From positions 13,976 through 61,371 of the forward strand of contig NZ_QRWD01000016.1 of NCBI RefSeq assembly GCF_003459505.1: DNA of 47,396 nt, written 5' to 3'. The translations under genes were made by a program, and so were the position numbers. Below the pieces are notes generated by a model that ran no database searches, was not told the DNA's origin, and saw only the letters and a list, made by a program, of their open reading frames with translations. This document shows, piece after piece, positions 16,639-24,061 of the stretch (positions are counted from its first letter, which is position 1; each line of letters begins with the position of its first letter). Source of the stretch: Collinsella sp. AF20-14LB. GTDB lineage: Bacteria > Actinomycetota > Coriobacteriia > Coriobacteriales > Coriobacteriaceae.

Positions 16639-17844
16639 ATGAATCTGATTGATCGCAAACAGTACCTCGACTGGCTCATTTCGTGGAAAGACTCGCACGT
16701 CATCAAGGTCGTTTCGGGCGTCCGAAGGTCCGGCAAATCAAAGCTATTCGAAATCTACCGCAGCTACCTGCGCGATCATGGAATCACAGGCGGCCAGGTT
16801 ATATCCCTCAACTTTGAAGACCTGGAGTTCGAGTCGCTTACGTCGTATAGAGCACTCTACGACTACATTTCCGCCAGACTCGTCCCCGATAAGATGAACT
16901 ACGTTTTTCTGGACGAGATACAGCACGTCGAGCATTTCGAAAAAGCCGTCGACAGTCTTTTTATCAAAGACAATGTCGACCTCTACATAACCGGTTCCAA
17001 CGCCTATCTGCTCTCGAGCGAGCTGGCAACTTTGCTCTCCGGTCGCTACGTAGAGCTCAAGATGCTGCCCCTATCCTTTAAAGAGTTTTGCTCGGCAAAA
17101 ACCAATGACGGAAAGGCTCCCGCGCAGTTGTTTGACGAGTACATCACCCGGGGCTCTTTTCCCTTTATCGCCGAGACGGGCATTCAGGGACCCCAGGCGC
17201 GCGATTATCTTATGAGCCTCTACGATACCATCGTCATACGTGACGTTATCGAACGCCTGAAGGTCTCGGACGTCCCGACCCTGCGCGATATCACCAAGTT
17301 CCTACTCCATAGCATTGGAAACCGGATCTCGATTAAAAAAATCTCCGACACGCTCTCGTCCAACGGCAACAAAACCGACCAGAAAACCGTAGCCAAGTAC
17401 CTCAAAGGCTTAACAGACAGCCTTGTGCTGTACTATGCTCCGCGCTATAACGTGCGCGGCCGGCAGCTTCTTTCAACAAACGGCAAATACTACGCCGTTG
17501 ACCTTGGACTTAGAGGCGCTCTCGTCAAAACCCAAAGCAGCGATATCGGTCATATCCTCGAAAATGTTGTTTATCTCGAGCTCCTACGCCGTGGATACGA
17601 CGTCTACGTGGGCGATATCGACGGCGGGGAAATTGATTTTGTTGCCCTAAACTCAGACGAGACAGCCTATTTTCAGGTTTCAGCCACAACGCTCGACGAA
17701 ACTACCCTCAATCGAGAGTTGGCCCCCTTTAAGAAAGTCCGAGACAACTACCCCAAGACGCTTCTTACGCTCGACACGCTGTTTGCGGACGCGAACTACG
17801 AAGGAGTCCGCAAGCGCAACGTGATCGACTGGCTCCTGGAGTAA
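16639..17844 (+). CDS. AAA ATPase with DUF4143 domain
   Basis: A 401-residue P-loop ATPase of the common AAA_14/DUF4143 group found in gut bacteria; biological role not established. The Walker A is GVRRSGKSKL (about residues 27-36), Walker B YVFLDEIQHV (about 93-102) and sensor ITGSNAYLLSSELATLLSGR (about 119-138). A winged-helix part and a nuclease-like DUF4143 end follow (GDIDGGEIDFVAL, about 335). AAAGGGG precedes the ATG. The upstream 130 bp and the gene itself are visibly lower in GC than neighbours, which suggests acquisition by transfer. Confidence 0.88.
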   Translation: MNLIDRKQYLDWLISWKDSHVIKVVSGVRRSGKSKLFEIYRSYLRDHGITGGQVISLNFEDLEFESLTSYRALYDYISARLVPDKMNYVFLDEIQHVEHFEKAVDSLFIKDNVDLYITGSNAYLLSSELATLLSGRYVELKMLPLSFKEFCSAKTNDGKAPAQLFDEYITRGSFPFIAETGIQGPQARDYLMSLYDTIVIRDVIERLKVSDVPTLRDITKFLLHSIGNRISIKKISDTLSSNGNKTDQKTVAKYLKGLTDSLVLYYAPRYNVRGRQLLSTNGKYYAVDLGLRGALVKTQSSDIGHILENVVYLELLRRGYDVYVGDIDGGEIDFVALNSDETAYFQVSATTLDETTLNRELAPFKKVRDNYPKTLLTLDTLFADANYEGVRKRNVIDWLLE

Positions 17845-17911
17845 CTTGTAGCGTCATAACCCTCCGCCAGCTCCTTACCAAGGCCGCAGCCCCAGTCGCT
17901 TAAAGCACAAT

Positions 17912-17974
17912 GCCCCTCTTATCGGCCAAAACAGCAATCTTGGCGTGATAAGAGGGGCTGACTGCGTCAGCCCC
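17912..17974. terminator. Two mutually exclusive hairpins after the DUF4143 gene
   Basis: Hairpin one: perfect 12-bp arms 17912-17923 and 17947-17958, extended by GCCAA/TTGGC. Hairpin two: GGGGCTGAC (17954-17962) with GTCAGCCCC (17966-17974). The arms overlap at 17954-17958, so both cannot form at once. They lie between convergent genes; neither has a T-run. Confidence 0.55.
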
Positions 17975-18045
17975 TCCACGCAGGCGCCGTTACCGTCACC
18001 GTCCTGCGGGATCGGGCGCGGGGCATGGCGACTCGCGTGCAAACG

Positions 18046-18696
18046 CTAGCGCACGGCCTTGACCGCGGCCGGCAGATCGAACAACGTATCGAGCACGGCC
18101 TCGCAGCCATCCACCACGTCCTGCGGCAGCGACACGATATCGGGGACGGCAAAGACATGGCAGCCGGCCGTAATGCCCGAGACGCAGCCGTTGCGAGAAT
18201 CCTCGACCACGGCGCACTCCTCGGGAGCAAAGCCCGCGCGCTCGCAGGCAAGCAGATACATCTCGGGGTCGGGCTTGCCGTGCACGACGTCCTCGCCGCA
18301 GGTCACCGTTTCAAACTTGTCAAAAAGACCAACCATCTTAAGGTTGCGCTCGGCCGTAACGAGGCGCGACGACGTCGCCAGGCCCACGTGATAGCCCGCA
18401 GCCAGCAGCTCGTCTATGCACTCGGCGGCGCCGGCCTTAAGCTCCAGTTCGGTCTTGACCATCTCGTCGCGAATCTCCTTGTGGCGGGCATAGACCGCCT
18501 CGGTAGTTTCGTGGCTGCCATAACGCTTATCAAGGATGTCCATGACGTCGGGCAGCGTGCGGCCGATAAACTGATGGATCAGGGCATCATCAATCGCGAC
18601 CCCCAGCTCGGCAGCGCCCGCTTTCCATGCCTTGATGCCCAAACGCTCGGTATCGACCAGCGTTCCGTCCATGTCAAAAATAACAGCCTTGATCAT
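18046..18696 (-). CDS. HAD-superfamily sugar-phosphate phosphatase, copy 1
   Basis: A 216-residue HAD subfamily IA hydrolase resembling beta-phosphoglucomutase/phosphatase. Motif I is DMDGTLVDTE (residues 8-17), motif II ATSSR (about 115), motif III with Lys in GKPDPEMY and motif IV VVEDSRNG. The helical cap is of C1 type. It probably hydrolyses a small sugar phosphate. ATG 18696 follows GAGGGG. A near-identical copy with a frameshift lies 3.9 kb further on (21940-22589), and the upstream 45 bp, including TATATAACGTATATA, are shared by both. Confidence 0.88.
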   Translation of the reverse strand: MIKAVIFDMDGTLVDTERLGIKAWKAGAAELGVAIDDALIHQFIGRTLPDVMDILDKRYGSHETTEAVYARHKEIRDEMVKTELELKAGAAECIDELLAAGYHVGLATSSRLVTAERNLKMVGLFDKFETVTCGEDVVHGKPDPEMYLLACERAGFAPEECAVVEDSRNGCVSGITAGCHVFAVPDIVSLPQDVVDGCEAVLDTLFDLPAAVKAVR

Positions 18697-18863
18697 ATCG
18701 GTCCCCTCACCGGATTGCATTACTGCCACTCTACCGCACTTTACAAACTTGTATATAACGTATATAGCATATTGCACTTTCGTTACATAGATAGAAGTCT
18801 TATGACAAGCGGCTCGGTAGGATTATAGTTTTCGACCGAGTACTCAACGGCAAGGATCGATTC

Positions 18864-19742
18864 ATGCTTTCAGACACCACCGCACCTGCAGAGGGGCTTC
18901 AGGACAAACTCGCAGCGCTCGAGCAGCTGCTTTTGGCATACGGACGCGTCGCCATCGGCTTTTCCGGCGGCGTCGACAGCAGCTTTCTGGCCGCGGTCTG
19001 CGCCCGCATCATGCCCGCCAGCACGCTTCTCGTTCACCTCACCACGCCGCTCATCGGCACGCCCGAGCAGGCTTCGTTTGAGCAGGCGGTTGACGGGCAG
19101 GCCGATGAGGGGCCGCACTTCAAGCTTCCCGTACTCAACCTCTCGGTCGATCAGCTGCAGCTCCCCCAGATAGCCTGCAACGACGCCGACCGCTGCTACC
19201 ACTGCAAGCGCGCCGGCTTTACCGCCATCGTCAACCACGCCAAGTCGCTGGGCTTTCCCACCGTCATCGACGGCAGCAACGCAAGCGACCGCGGCGACTA
19301 CCGCCCCGGCATGCGCGCCGCCCAGGAGCTCGGCGTGCGCTCGCCGCTTATGGAGGTCGGCTTTACCAAGGACGAGGAGCGCGAGCTGCTACGCGCCTGG
19401 GGCTATCCTGTCTGGAACCTGCCGGCAGGAGCCTGCCTGGCCACGCGCGTCCCCACGGGCGAGGAGCTCACGCGCGAGAAGGTCGATGTAATCCGCACCT
19501 GTGAGGACTACCTGCACGACCTTGGCCTGGACCAGGTCCGCGCACGCCTCGTCGGCGGCTGCATGCATATCGAGGCCGCGCCGGCAGACGTCGCCAAGAT
19601 CGCCGCCCTCGGCAGCACCGCGGTCAACGACGAGGGCAAGGCCCCGCTTCCCGCCGCCATCGAATCTGCCCTGCGCAACCTAGGCTGCGATCATATCTCC
19701 CCCGAGGTCACCCCCTACATCCACGGCAACATGAACCTTTAA
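18864..19742 (+). CDS. larE: ATP-dependent sulfur transferase LarE
   Basis: LarE-family PP-loop enzyme (292 residues) that moves sulfur onto the pyridinium dithiocarboxylate precursor of the nickel-pincer cofactor of lactate racemase and relatives. The PP-loop is SGGVDSS (about 34-40). The sulfur-donor Cys position is in AGACLATRVP. This protein also has a CxxC (DADRCYHCK, about 111-119), giving the three-cysteine type that in studied homologues can carry an iron-sulfur cluster rather than sacrifice a Cys. No larA, larB or larC is in the window. The start follows AAGGAT, and a TATAGT box is upstream. Confidence 0.88.
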   Translation: MLSDTTAPAEGLQDKLAALEQLLLAYGRVAIGFSGGVDSSFLAAVCARIMPASTLLVHLTTPLIGTPEQASFEQAVDGQADEGPHFKLPVLNLSVDQLQLPQIACNDADRCYHCKRAGFTAIVNHAKSLGFPTVIDGSNASDRGDYRPGMRAAQELGVRSPLMEVGFTKDEERELLRAWGYPVWNLPAGACLATRVPTGEELTREKVDVIRTCEDYLHDLGLDQVRARLVGGCMHIEAAPADVAKIAALGSTAVNDEGKAPLPAAIESALRNLGCDHISPEVTPYIHGNMNL

Positions 19743-19754
19743 GTTACGCCGTTT

Positions 19755-19804
19755 AACCTACCAAAAAGGGACAGGTTTATTTTGGCAGGTTTTATCTGGG
19801 GAAA
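19755..19804 (+). repeat. REP-like repeat, copy C
   Basis: AACCTACCAAAA, GGGACAGG, TTTTGGCAGGTT and TATCTGGG in the same order as copy A. It lies 13 nt after larE and on one side of the AlbA_2 gene; copy D lies on the other. Confidence 0.85.
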
Positions 19805-19817
19805 TATCGCGGAACCA

Positions 19818-19864
19818 TCGCCTCTCTAGTATCCACCTAACTTCGAGAGACACTAGAGAGGCGA
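19818..19864. repeat. Perfect 13-bp inverted repeat carrying CTCTCTA cores
   Basis: Arms 19818-19830 (TCGCCTCTCTAGT) and 19852-19864 are perfectly complementary, with a 21-nt loop that contains CGAGAGA. It follows the stop codon of the AlbA_2 gene. The arms contain the 7-mer CTCTCTA found many times upstream of the same gene. It may be a terminator, a further binding site or both. Confidence 0.65.
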
Positions 19865-19875
19865 CTCGGCTGCAT

Positions 19876-21576
19876 CTACCTCTTCCGATAGCGGCGGTTG
19901 CGGCTCGTCGATGAACCCATTACTTCAATGAGTCCTTTATCCGCCATTTTTGGCAGATGGTAACGGACGGACGAAATCTTGACCCCCGATGCAACCGCTA
20001 TTTCTCGCGCCGTCATATCCATTCCGGCGCTGAGAGCCTCCAGGATCCTATCCGCCGTCGAAGCTGACGATTCTCTGCTCATATCGATAATTTCAAACGT
20101 GTCTTTGCCACACTTTGACAGGACATGTTTATCGACAAGGTCCCCGCAGATCAGGCGAATGTCATCCGAATCCCACTTCAAAGCCTCTCGTATTTTTTGA
20201 ACATCGCATACGCACCCATGCTCCCGCATAAACATGAGCAATGTTTCCTCGCGATGCGTCAGTTCGGTGTCCACATGGCCCTGAATCCACATGCGGTTTT
20301 CAGCAAGCTCCGCCCCGTGCCGGGAAAGCAGCACCGTAAACGAATCGGCCTTAACGATAAATTTCGGCCTGCCAAGCGAACGAGACTCCATCTCGCGAAT
20401 CATAGCCGGGATGCCAGATCCCTGACTTTCCGCAACAGCCCCCTCAGCATGCTCTAACGGCGTCGCCCCCATCAGACTCATGAGCTTTGGGTTTCGACAG
20501 CGCGATTCCCCGTCCGCAAGATTGTCCAACGTCTTTCCGCCCCAAAGCCCGCCGGGGTTTTTGATTTCTATTCTGTCTGGGTAGATATCGACGCTCACGG
20601 CCTGCCCCACAAACATGGGCGAATACTCTCGATGGATACAGGCATTCGCCAAGGCCTCGCGCAAAACCTCCTGGGGTACTTCCCAATCTTCCCTTCTACC
20701 AGCGCCTCGCACTATCGCCGCTTTGCGCAAGTTTCGTCCGATCGCAGCGAGGGCATCTTCGATGCAAGCCGGAATCGGGCCATCGCACAACTGGCGGTCA
20801 ATAAACCGGGGTTGCCCAGGAGCAGATTTTTCCACATCGGAATGAACGGCGACATCGATCATCAGCTTAGGATAGAACTGCTGGGGGTAAATTCCCGCCG
20901 ACAGCAGCCCCGCGAGCTTCACAGCTCCATCCTTTGTAGTGATATTGAGTCTGGCCAGCTGCTTTTCCAGCGTATCGGCCCCGCGCAAAACGCGCGGGGT
21001 CTGCAGCCGGCGATTTGCGATAATGGACCGCACGACATCTGGATCCAAATCCTCGACTGTTGCCTCCGAAACCACCGTACCGTCTGCATCACTCGGAAGC
21101 AGCGCGCTCTGTAGCTCATATAGCTCAGCGGGCGACATCTTGATATCTTTATCATCCACGCGCTTGTAGCTACCGTTCTGCACGCCGCGCGCGCCGATAT
21201 AGCATGGCTTCGCTTTGAGCTCAAGTTCAAAGATGCGCACCAGAAGTACCTGGAGCCCGTCGACCTCGCCTCGATCAAGCTCATACCGCGGCGCATGGGT
21301 CACCACCGCCGCTGAGCCTCCGTCTCCGATACCCGAAACAAACTGGTCGCGCACCCTGTCGATAGCAAAGTTGGCAGAAGGAACAAATCCTTCGGCTTCG
21401 TTCAGGCCCAAAATAATGAGCCCGCCCGCAGTGTTCGCAAAAGCACTCACTGTCTCCCATACGTCTGCACTCAATTTATTCGTGCAGGCTTTAACTTCTA
21501 CCGATGCGTCATCGGTCCCCCGCCTGCGAAGGCGCTCAACGATGAGGCCAAGAGGTTCATCCAGCAGCATTGGCAT
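19876..21576 (-). CDS. AlbA_2 (Schlafen-like) / GHKL-ATPase / winged-helix protein
   Basis: A 566-residue protein in the group often annotated as ATP-binding or RecG-related regulator; function unproven. The N-terminal AlbA_2 nucleic-acid-binding domain has SVEVKACTNKL and ANTAGGLIILGL (residues 25-60). A GHKL-type ATPase domain follows with N-box REALANACIHREY (about 325), G1 IEIKNPGGLW and RNPKLMSLM. The C-terminus has two winged helices (HREETLLMFMREHGC about 440; TAREIAVASGVKISSVRYHL about 535) and a basic end RNRRYRKR. The ATG at 21576 follows AGAGAG, which is itself part of the upstream operator-like array. The gene stands between two REP-like repeats. Confidence 0.85.
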   Translation of the reverse strand: MPMLLDEPLGLIVERLRRRGTDDASVEVKACTNKLSADVWETVSAFANTAGGLIILGLNEAEGFVPSANFAIDRVRDQFVSGIGDGGSAAVVTHAPRYELDRGEVDGLQVLLVRIFELELKAKPCYIGARGVQNGSYKRVDDKDIKMSPAELYELQSALLPSDADGTVVSEATVEDLDPDVVRSIIANRRLQTPRVLRGADTLEKQLARLNITTKDGAVKLAGLLSAGIYPQQFYPKLMIDVAVHSDVEKSAPGQPRFIDRQLCDGPIPACIEDALAAIGRNLRKAAIVRGAGRREDWEVPQEVLREALANACIHREYSPMFVGQAVSVDIYPDRIEIKNPGGLWGGKTLDNLADGESRCRNPKLMSLMGATPLEHAEGAVAESQGSGIPAMIREMESRSLGRPKFIVKADSFTVLLSRHGAELAENRMWIQGHVDTELTHREETLLMFMREHGCVCDVQKIREALKWDSDDIRLICGDLVDKHVLSKCGKDTFEIIDMSRESSASTADRILEALSAGMDMTAREIAVASGVKISSVRYHLPKMADKGLIEVMGSSTSRNRRYRKR

Positions 21577-21580
21577 TCCG

Positions 21581-21768
21581 TCTCTCTAAAACAATAGATT
21601 TATCTCTCTAGAGTTTAGTATATCTCTCTAACTTTAGAGAGATAAGCGCCTAATTTTAGAGAGTTATTTAGAGAGATGTATCAAATTCACTGCTAGATTA
21701 TCTAAGGCCATCTCTCTAACCGACTTTCTCTTTAGAGAGACGTTTAGAGAGACGAGCGCATCTCTCTA
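21581..21768 (-). promoter_or_regulatory. Array of TCTCTCTAA/TTAGAGAGA sites with promoter
   Basis: Exact TCTCTCTA lies at 21581, 21603, 21623, 21711 and 21761. Its complement TAGAGAGA lies at 21635, 21669, 21733 and 21745, with a 7/8 match at 21657. Starts are often 12 or 20-22 bp apart. On the minus strand TTATCT (21645-21640), 17 bp and TATACT (21622-21617) form a promoter. The palindrome made by sites 21623 and 21635 covers the whole spacer. The site at 21581 overlaps the ribosome-binding region. The rest of the gap to 21839 holds no supported gene. Confidence 0.75.
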
Positions 21769-21839
21769 ACCATGTGCTCCGCTCTTTAAAGCGTACACAT
21801 CCCAACCGTGCCATAAGTTGCGGCGGGCATTACCCCGCC

Positions 21840-21894
21840 AACCCGCCAAAAGAGGACGGGTTTATTTTGGCAGGTTTTATCTGGGAAAACGCAA
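21840..21894 (+). repeat. REP-like repeat, copy D
   Basis: AACCCGCCAAAA, GAGGACGGG, TTTTGGCAGGTT, TATCTGGG and AAAACGC. The centre differs from the other copies, but the change keeps CCCG/CGGG complementarity. Confidence 0.85.
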
Positions 21895-21943
21895 GCGAGG
21901 CCACGCCGAAGCCACCGTCATCAGCCTCGGCGCATACCTTTAG
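21893..21943 (+). pseudogene. Possible remnant of a LacI-family C-terminus
   Basis: Read on the plus strand to the TAG at 21941, this stretch ends AEATVISLGAYL. The LacI-family protein at 15292-16425 ends TDINLGAYL. The short match could be chance, but its placement between a repeat copy and the duplicated HAD gene fits a rearrangement scar. Confidence 0.25.
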
Positions 21944-22589
21944 CGCACGGCCCTGACCGCCGCCGTCAGATCGAACAGCGTATCGAGCACGGCCTCGCAG
22001 TCATCTACCACGTCCTGCGGCAGCGGCAAGATATCAGGCACAGCAAAGACATGGCAGCCGGCCGCGATGCCAGAGACGCAGCCGTTGCGTGAGTCCTCGA
22101 CCACGGCACGTTCCTCGGGAGCAAAGCCCGCGCGCTCGCAGGCGAGCAGGTAGATCTCGGGATCGGGCTTGCCGTTCAGGGTATCCTCGTTGCAGGTCAC
22201 CGTTTCAAACTTGTCAAAGAGGCCGACCGTCTTAAGGTTGCGCTCGGCCGCAACGCGGCGCGACGACGTCGCAAGACCCACGTGATAGCCCGCGCCAGCA
22301 GCTCGTCCAGGCACTCGGCAGCGCCGGCCTTAAGCTCCAGATCGGTCTTGACCATCTCGTCGAGAGCATTCCTGTAGCGAGCTTCGACCGTCTCGACGAT
22401 TTCGCGGCTGCCGTAATGCTCCTCAAGGATGTCCCTGACATCGGGCATCGAGCGACCGATAAACTGATGGACCAGCGCATTGTCAATCGCAATCCCCAGC
22501 TCGGCAGCGCCCACCTTCCATGCCCTCATGTCCAAACGCTCGGTATCGACCAGCGTGCCGTCCATGTCAAAAATGACAGCCTTGATCAT
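21940..22589 (-). pseudogene. HAD phosphatase copy 2, inactivated by a one-base deletion
   Basis: Duplicate of the gene at 18046-18696. The start context, DMDGTLVDTE, cap domain and C-terminal motifs (GKPDPEIY, VVEDSRNG) are all present. One base is missing between 22293 and 22294: copy 1 reads GCCCGCAGCCAG where this copy reads GCCCGCGCCAG. The frame breaks after the residues DELLA and is restored only in another frame, so no complete product can be made. Similarity also covers the promoter region (TATATAACGTATATA near 22650). A sequencing error is the main alternative. It lies between repeat copies D and E. Confidence 0.85.
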
Positions 22590-22689
22590 ATCGGTCCCCT
22601 TCGCCGGCTTGTATTGCCGCCACTCTACCACGCTTTCCAACTTGTATATAACGTATATAGCATATTGGGCTTTTGTTACATGAATCAAT

Positions 22690-22740
22690 AACCCACCAAA
22701 AAGGGACAGGTTTATTTTGGCAGGTTTTATCTGGGAAAAC
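22690..22740 (+). repeat. REP-like repeat, copy E
   Basis: AACCCACCAAAA, GGGACAGG, TTTTGGCAGGTT, TATCTGGG and AAAAC. It ends 58 bp before the nuclease start. Confidence 0.85.
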
Positions 22741-22798
22741 GGTCTGCGGCGTCTCCTGCTAGACTGGTAGATTCGCAACCGATTACCCAGGAGCCCCC

Positions 22799-23782
22799 AT
22801 GTCACGCAAGTCCGCCTACAAGCAAGTACTTTCCATCGGCACCGCCGTGGTGCTGGGATTTGCGCTGTTTACGGGATCGCTCGACGGGGCGCCCAAGCTG
22901 CTGTCGCCGCAAAGCGATGAGCAGGCGGCGGCCCTGGCCGAGAAGCAAAACGAGAGCCCCAGCCGCACCGATGACGAGGCGGACTTGGTCGCCCGGCTCG
23001 AATCGGGAACAGCGAGCTCCACGGATTCCGAAGGCGGCCAAGACGCCGGCGATGGCTCCGAATCGAATGCGGCGGGCAACGGTGATAGCGCCCCCGCCGA
23101 CAGCGCCGCCACCCCCATCGACGAGGTCGAAAATCCCGATCTCGGCCGCGCGCGCGGCGTATACCTCACCAGCATTCCCGACTATGCCGGTAACCCCTAC
23201 GTCGCCCTTCGCGCTGATGGCACGCACCCGCTCGGCACACCGTCGTTCACGCTCGATGAATACGAACGCGCCACCGAAGAGGGCTGCTTCAAGAAGTTCT
23301 CCAAGCTCGACAGCCTGGGCCGTACCCGCAAAGCACTCGCCTGCATAGGACCCGAATCGCTCGGTCAGGGTAAGCGCGGCGATATCTCACGTATCCATCC
23401 TGCCGGTTGGCACCAGCAGCGCTACGACTTTATTCCGGGTCAAAGCCTCTACAACCGCTGCCACCTCATCGCCTGGTCGCTCTGCGGCGAGAACGCCAAT
23501 CGCAAGAATCTCCTCACCGGCACGCGCTATCTCAACGAAACGGGCATGCTGCCGTTTGAAGAGCAGATCCTCGGCTACATCCGCGACACTGGCAACCATG
23601 TGCTCTACCGCGTCACGCCCATGTACAACGAAGAGGAACTCGTCTGCCGCGGTGTCCGCCTCGAGGCGCAATCGGTCGAGGACCACGGCAAGACACTGTG
23701 CTTCCACGTGTACTGCTACAACCTGCAGCCGCATGTGCAGATTGACTACGCCACCGGCAAAAACCAAGCCAACGGGGACTAA
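22799..23782 (+). CDS. Secreted DNA/RNA non-specific endonuclease
   Basis: A 327-residue exported nuclease. An N-terminal hydrophobic segment (IGTAVVLGFALFTG, about 12-25) serves as signal or anchor. Residues 35-105 are a low-complexity, Glu/Ala/Ser-rich linker. The nuclease domain follows: YNRCHLIAWSL holds the catalytic His of the beta-beta-alpha-metal fold (DRGH in classic members, NRCH here), and NANRKNLLTGTRYLN gives the metal-binding Asn. This is the EndA-like type, so roles in extracellular DNA degradation or uptake are likely. AGGAG precedes the ATG by six nt. Confidence 0.88.
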   Translation: MSRKSAYKQVLSIGTAVVLGFALFTGSLDGAPKLLSPQSDEQAAALAEKQNESPSRTDDEADLVARLESGTASSTDSEGGQDAGDGSESNAAGNGDSAPADSAATPIDEVENPDLGRARGVYLTSIPDYAGNPYVALRADGTHPLGTPSFTLDEYERATEEGCFKKFSKLDSLGRTRKALACIGPESLGQGKRGDISRIHPAGWHQQRYDFIPGQSLYNRCHLIAWSLCGENANRKNLLTGTRYLNETGMLPFEEQILGYIRDTGNHVLYRVTPMYNEEELVCRGVRLEAQSVEDHGKTLCFHVYCYNLQPHVQIDYATGKNQANGD

Positions 23783-23811
23783 CCACAATCCATAACCCAA
23801 GGCAAAACCAC

Positions 23812-23841
23812 CACCGAGGGACGGCCCCTTGGTGCTTTTTT
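23812..23841 (+). terminator. Terminator of the nuclease gene
   Basis: CACCGAGGG (23812-23820) pairs with CCCTTGGTG (23826-23834) with one wobble, followed by CTTTTTT. Confidence 0.85.
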
Positions 23842-24061
23842 CGACAACGGCAATGCCGCATCCTGAACCGAATAGACTCCGCACGGCCTCTATCCCCTAC
23901 AGCATCGCGCCAAAGTCGCTGATTTCGAACAGGCGCCCAAGGCAGCAGAAGCCGCACACTAAATACGTAATTTATTCTTTGCAATTACAATCTCAATAAG
24001 TTAACGCTGCAGAACAACGTAAAATAAAGGCAATTTTGCTTCAAAGTAATCAGGAGATACT

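Noticed and set aside
21581..21768. CRISPR-like or phage attachment repeats
   Set aside because: The repeat unit is only 8-9 bp, in both orientations and with variable spacing, and it sits on a promoter; operator sites explain it better.
12829..22740. CRISPR array made of the 50-bp repeats
   Set aside because: Copies are 0.8-4.5 kb apart, in both orientations, with genes between them; there are no regular spacers and no cas genes.
16639..23782. Defence island of known type
   Set aside because: The zone has an ATPase, a nuclease and an AlbA_2 protein, but the nuclease is secreted and the genes do not form an operon; no recognised restriction, Abi, CBASS or retron parts are seen.
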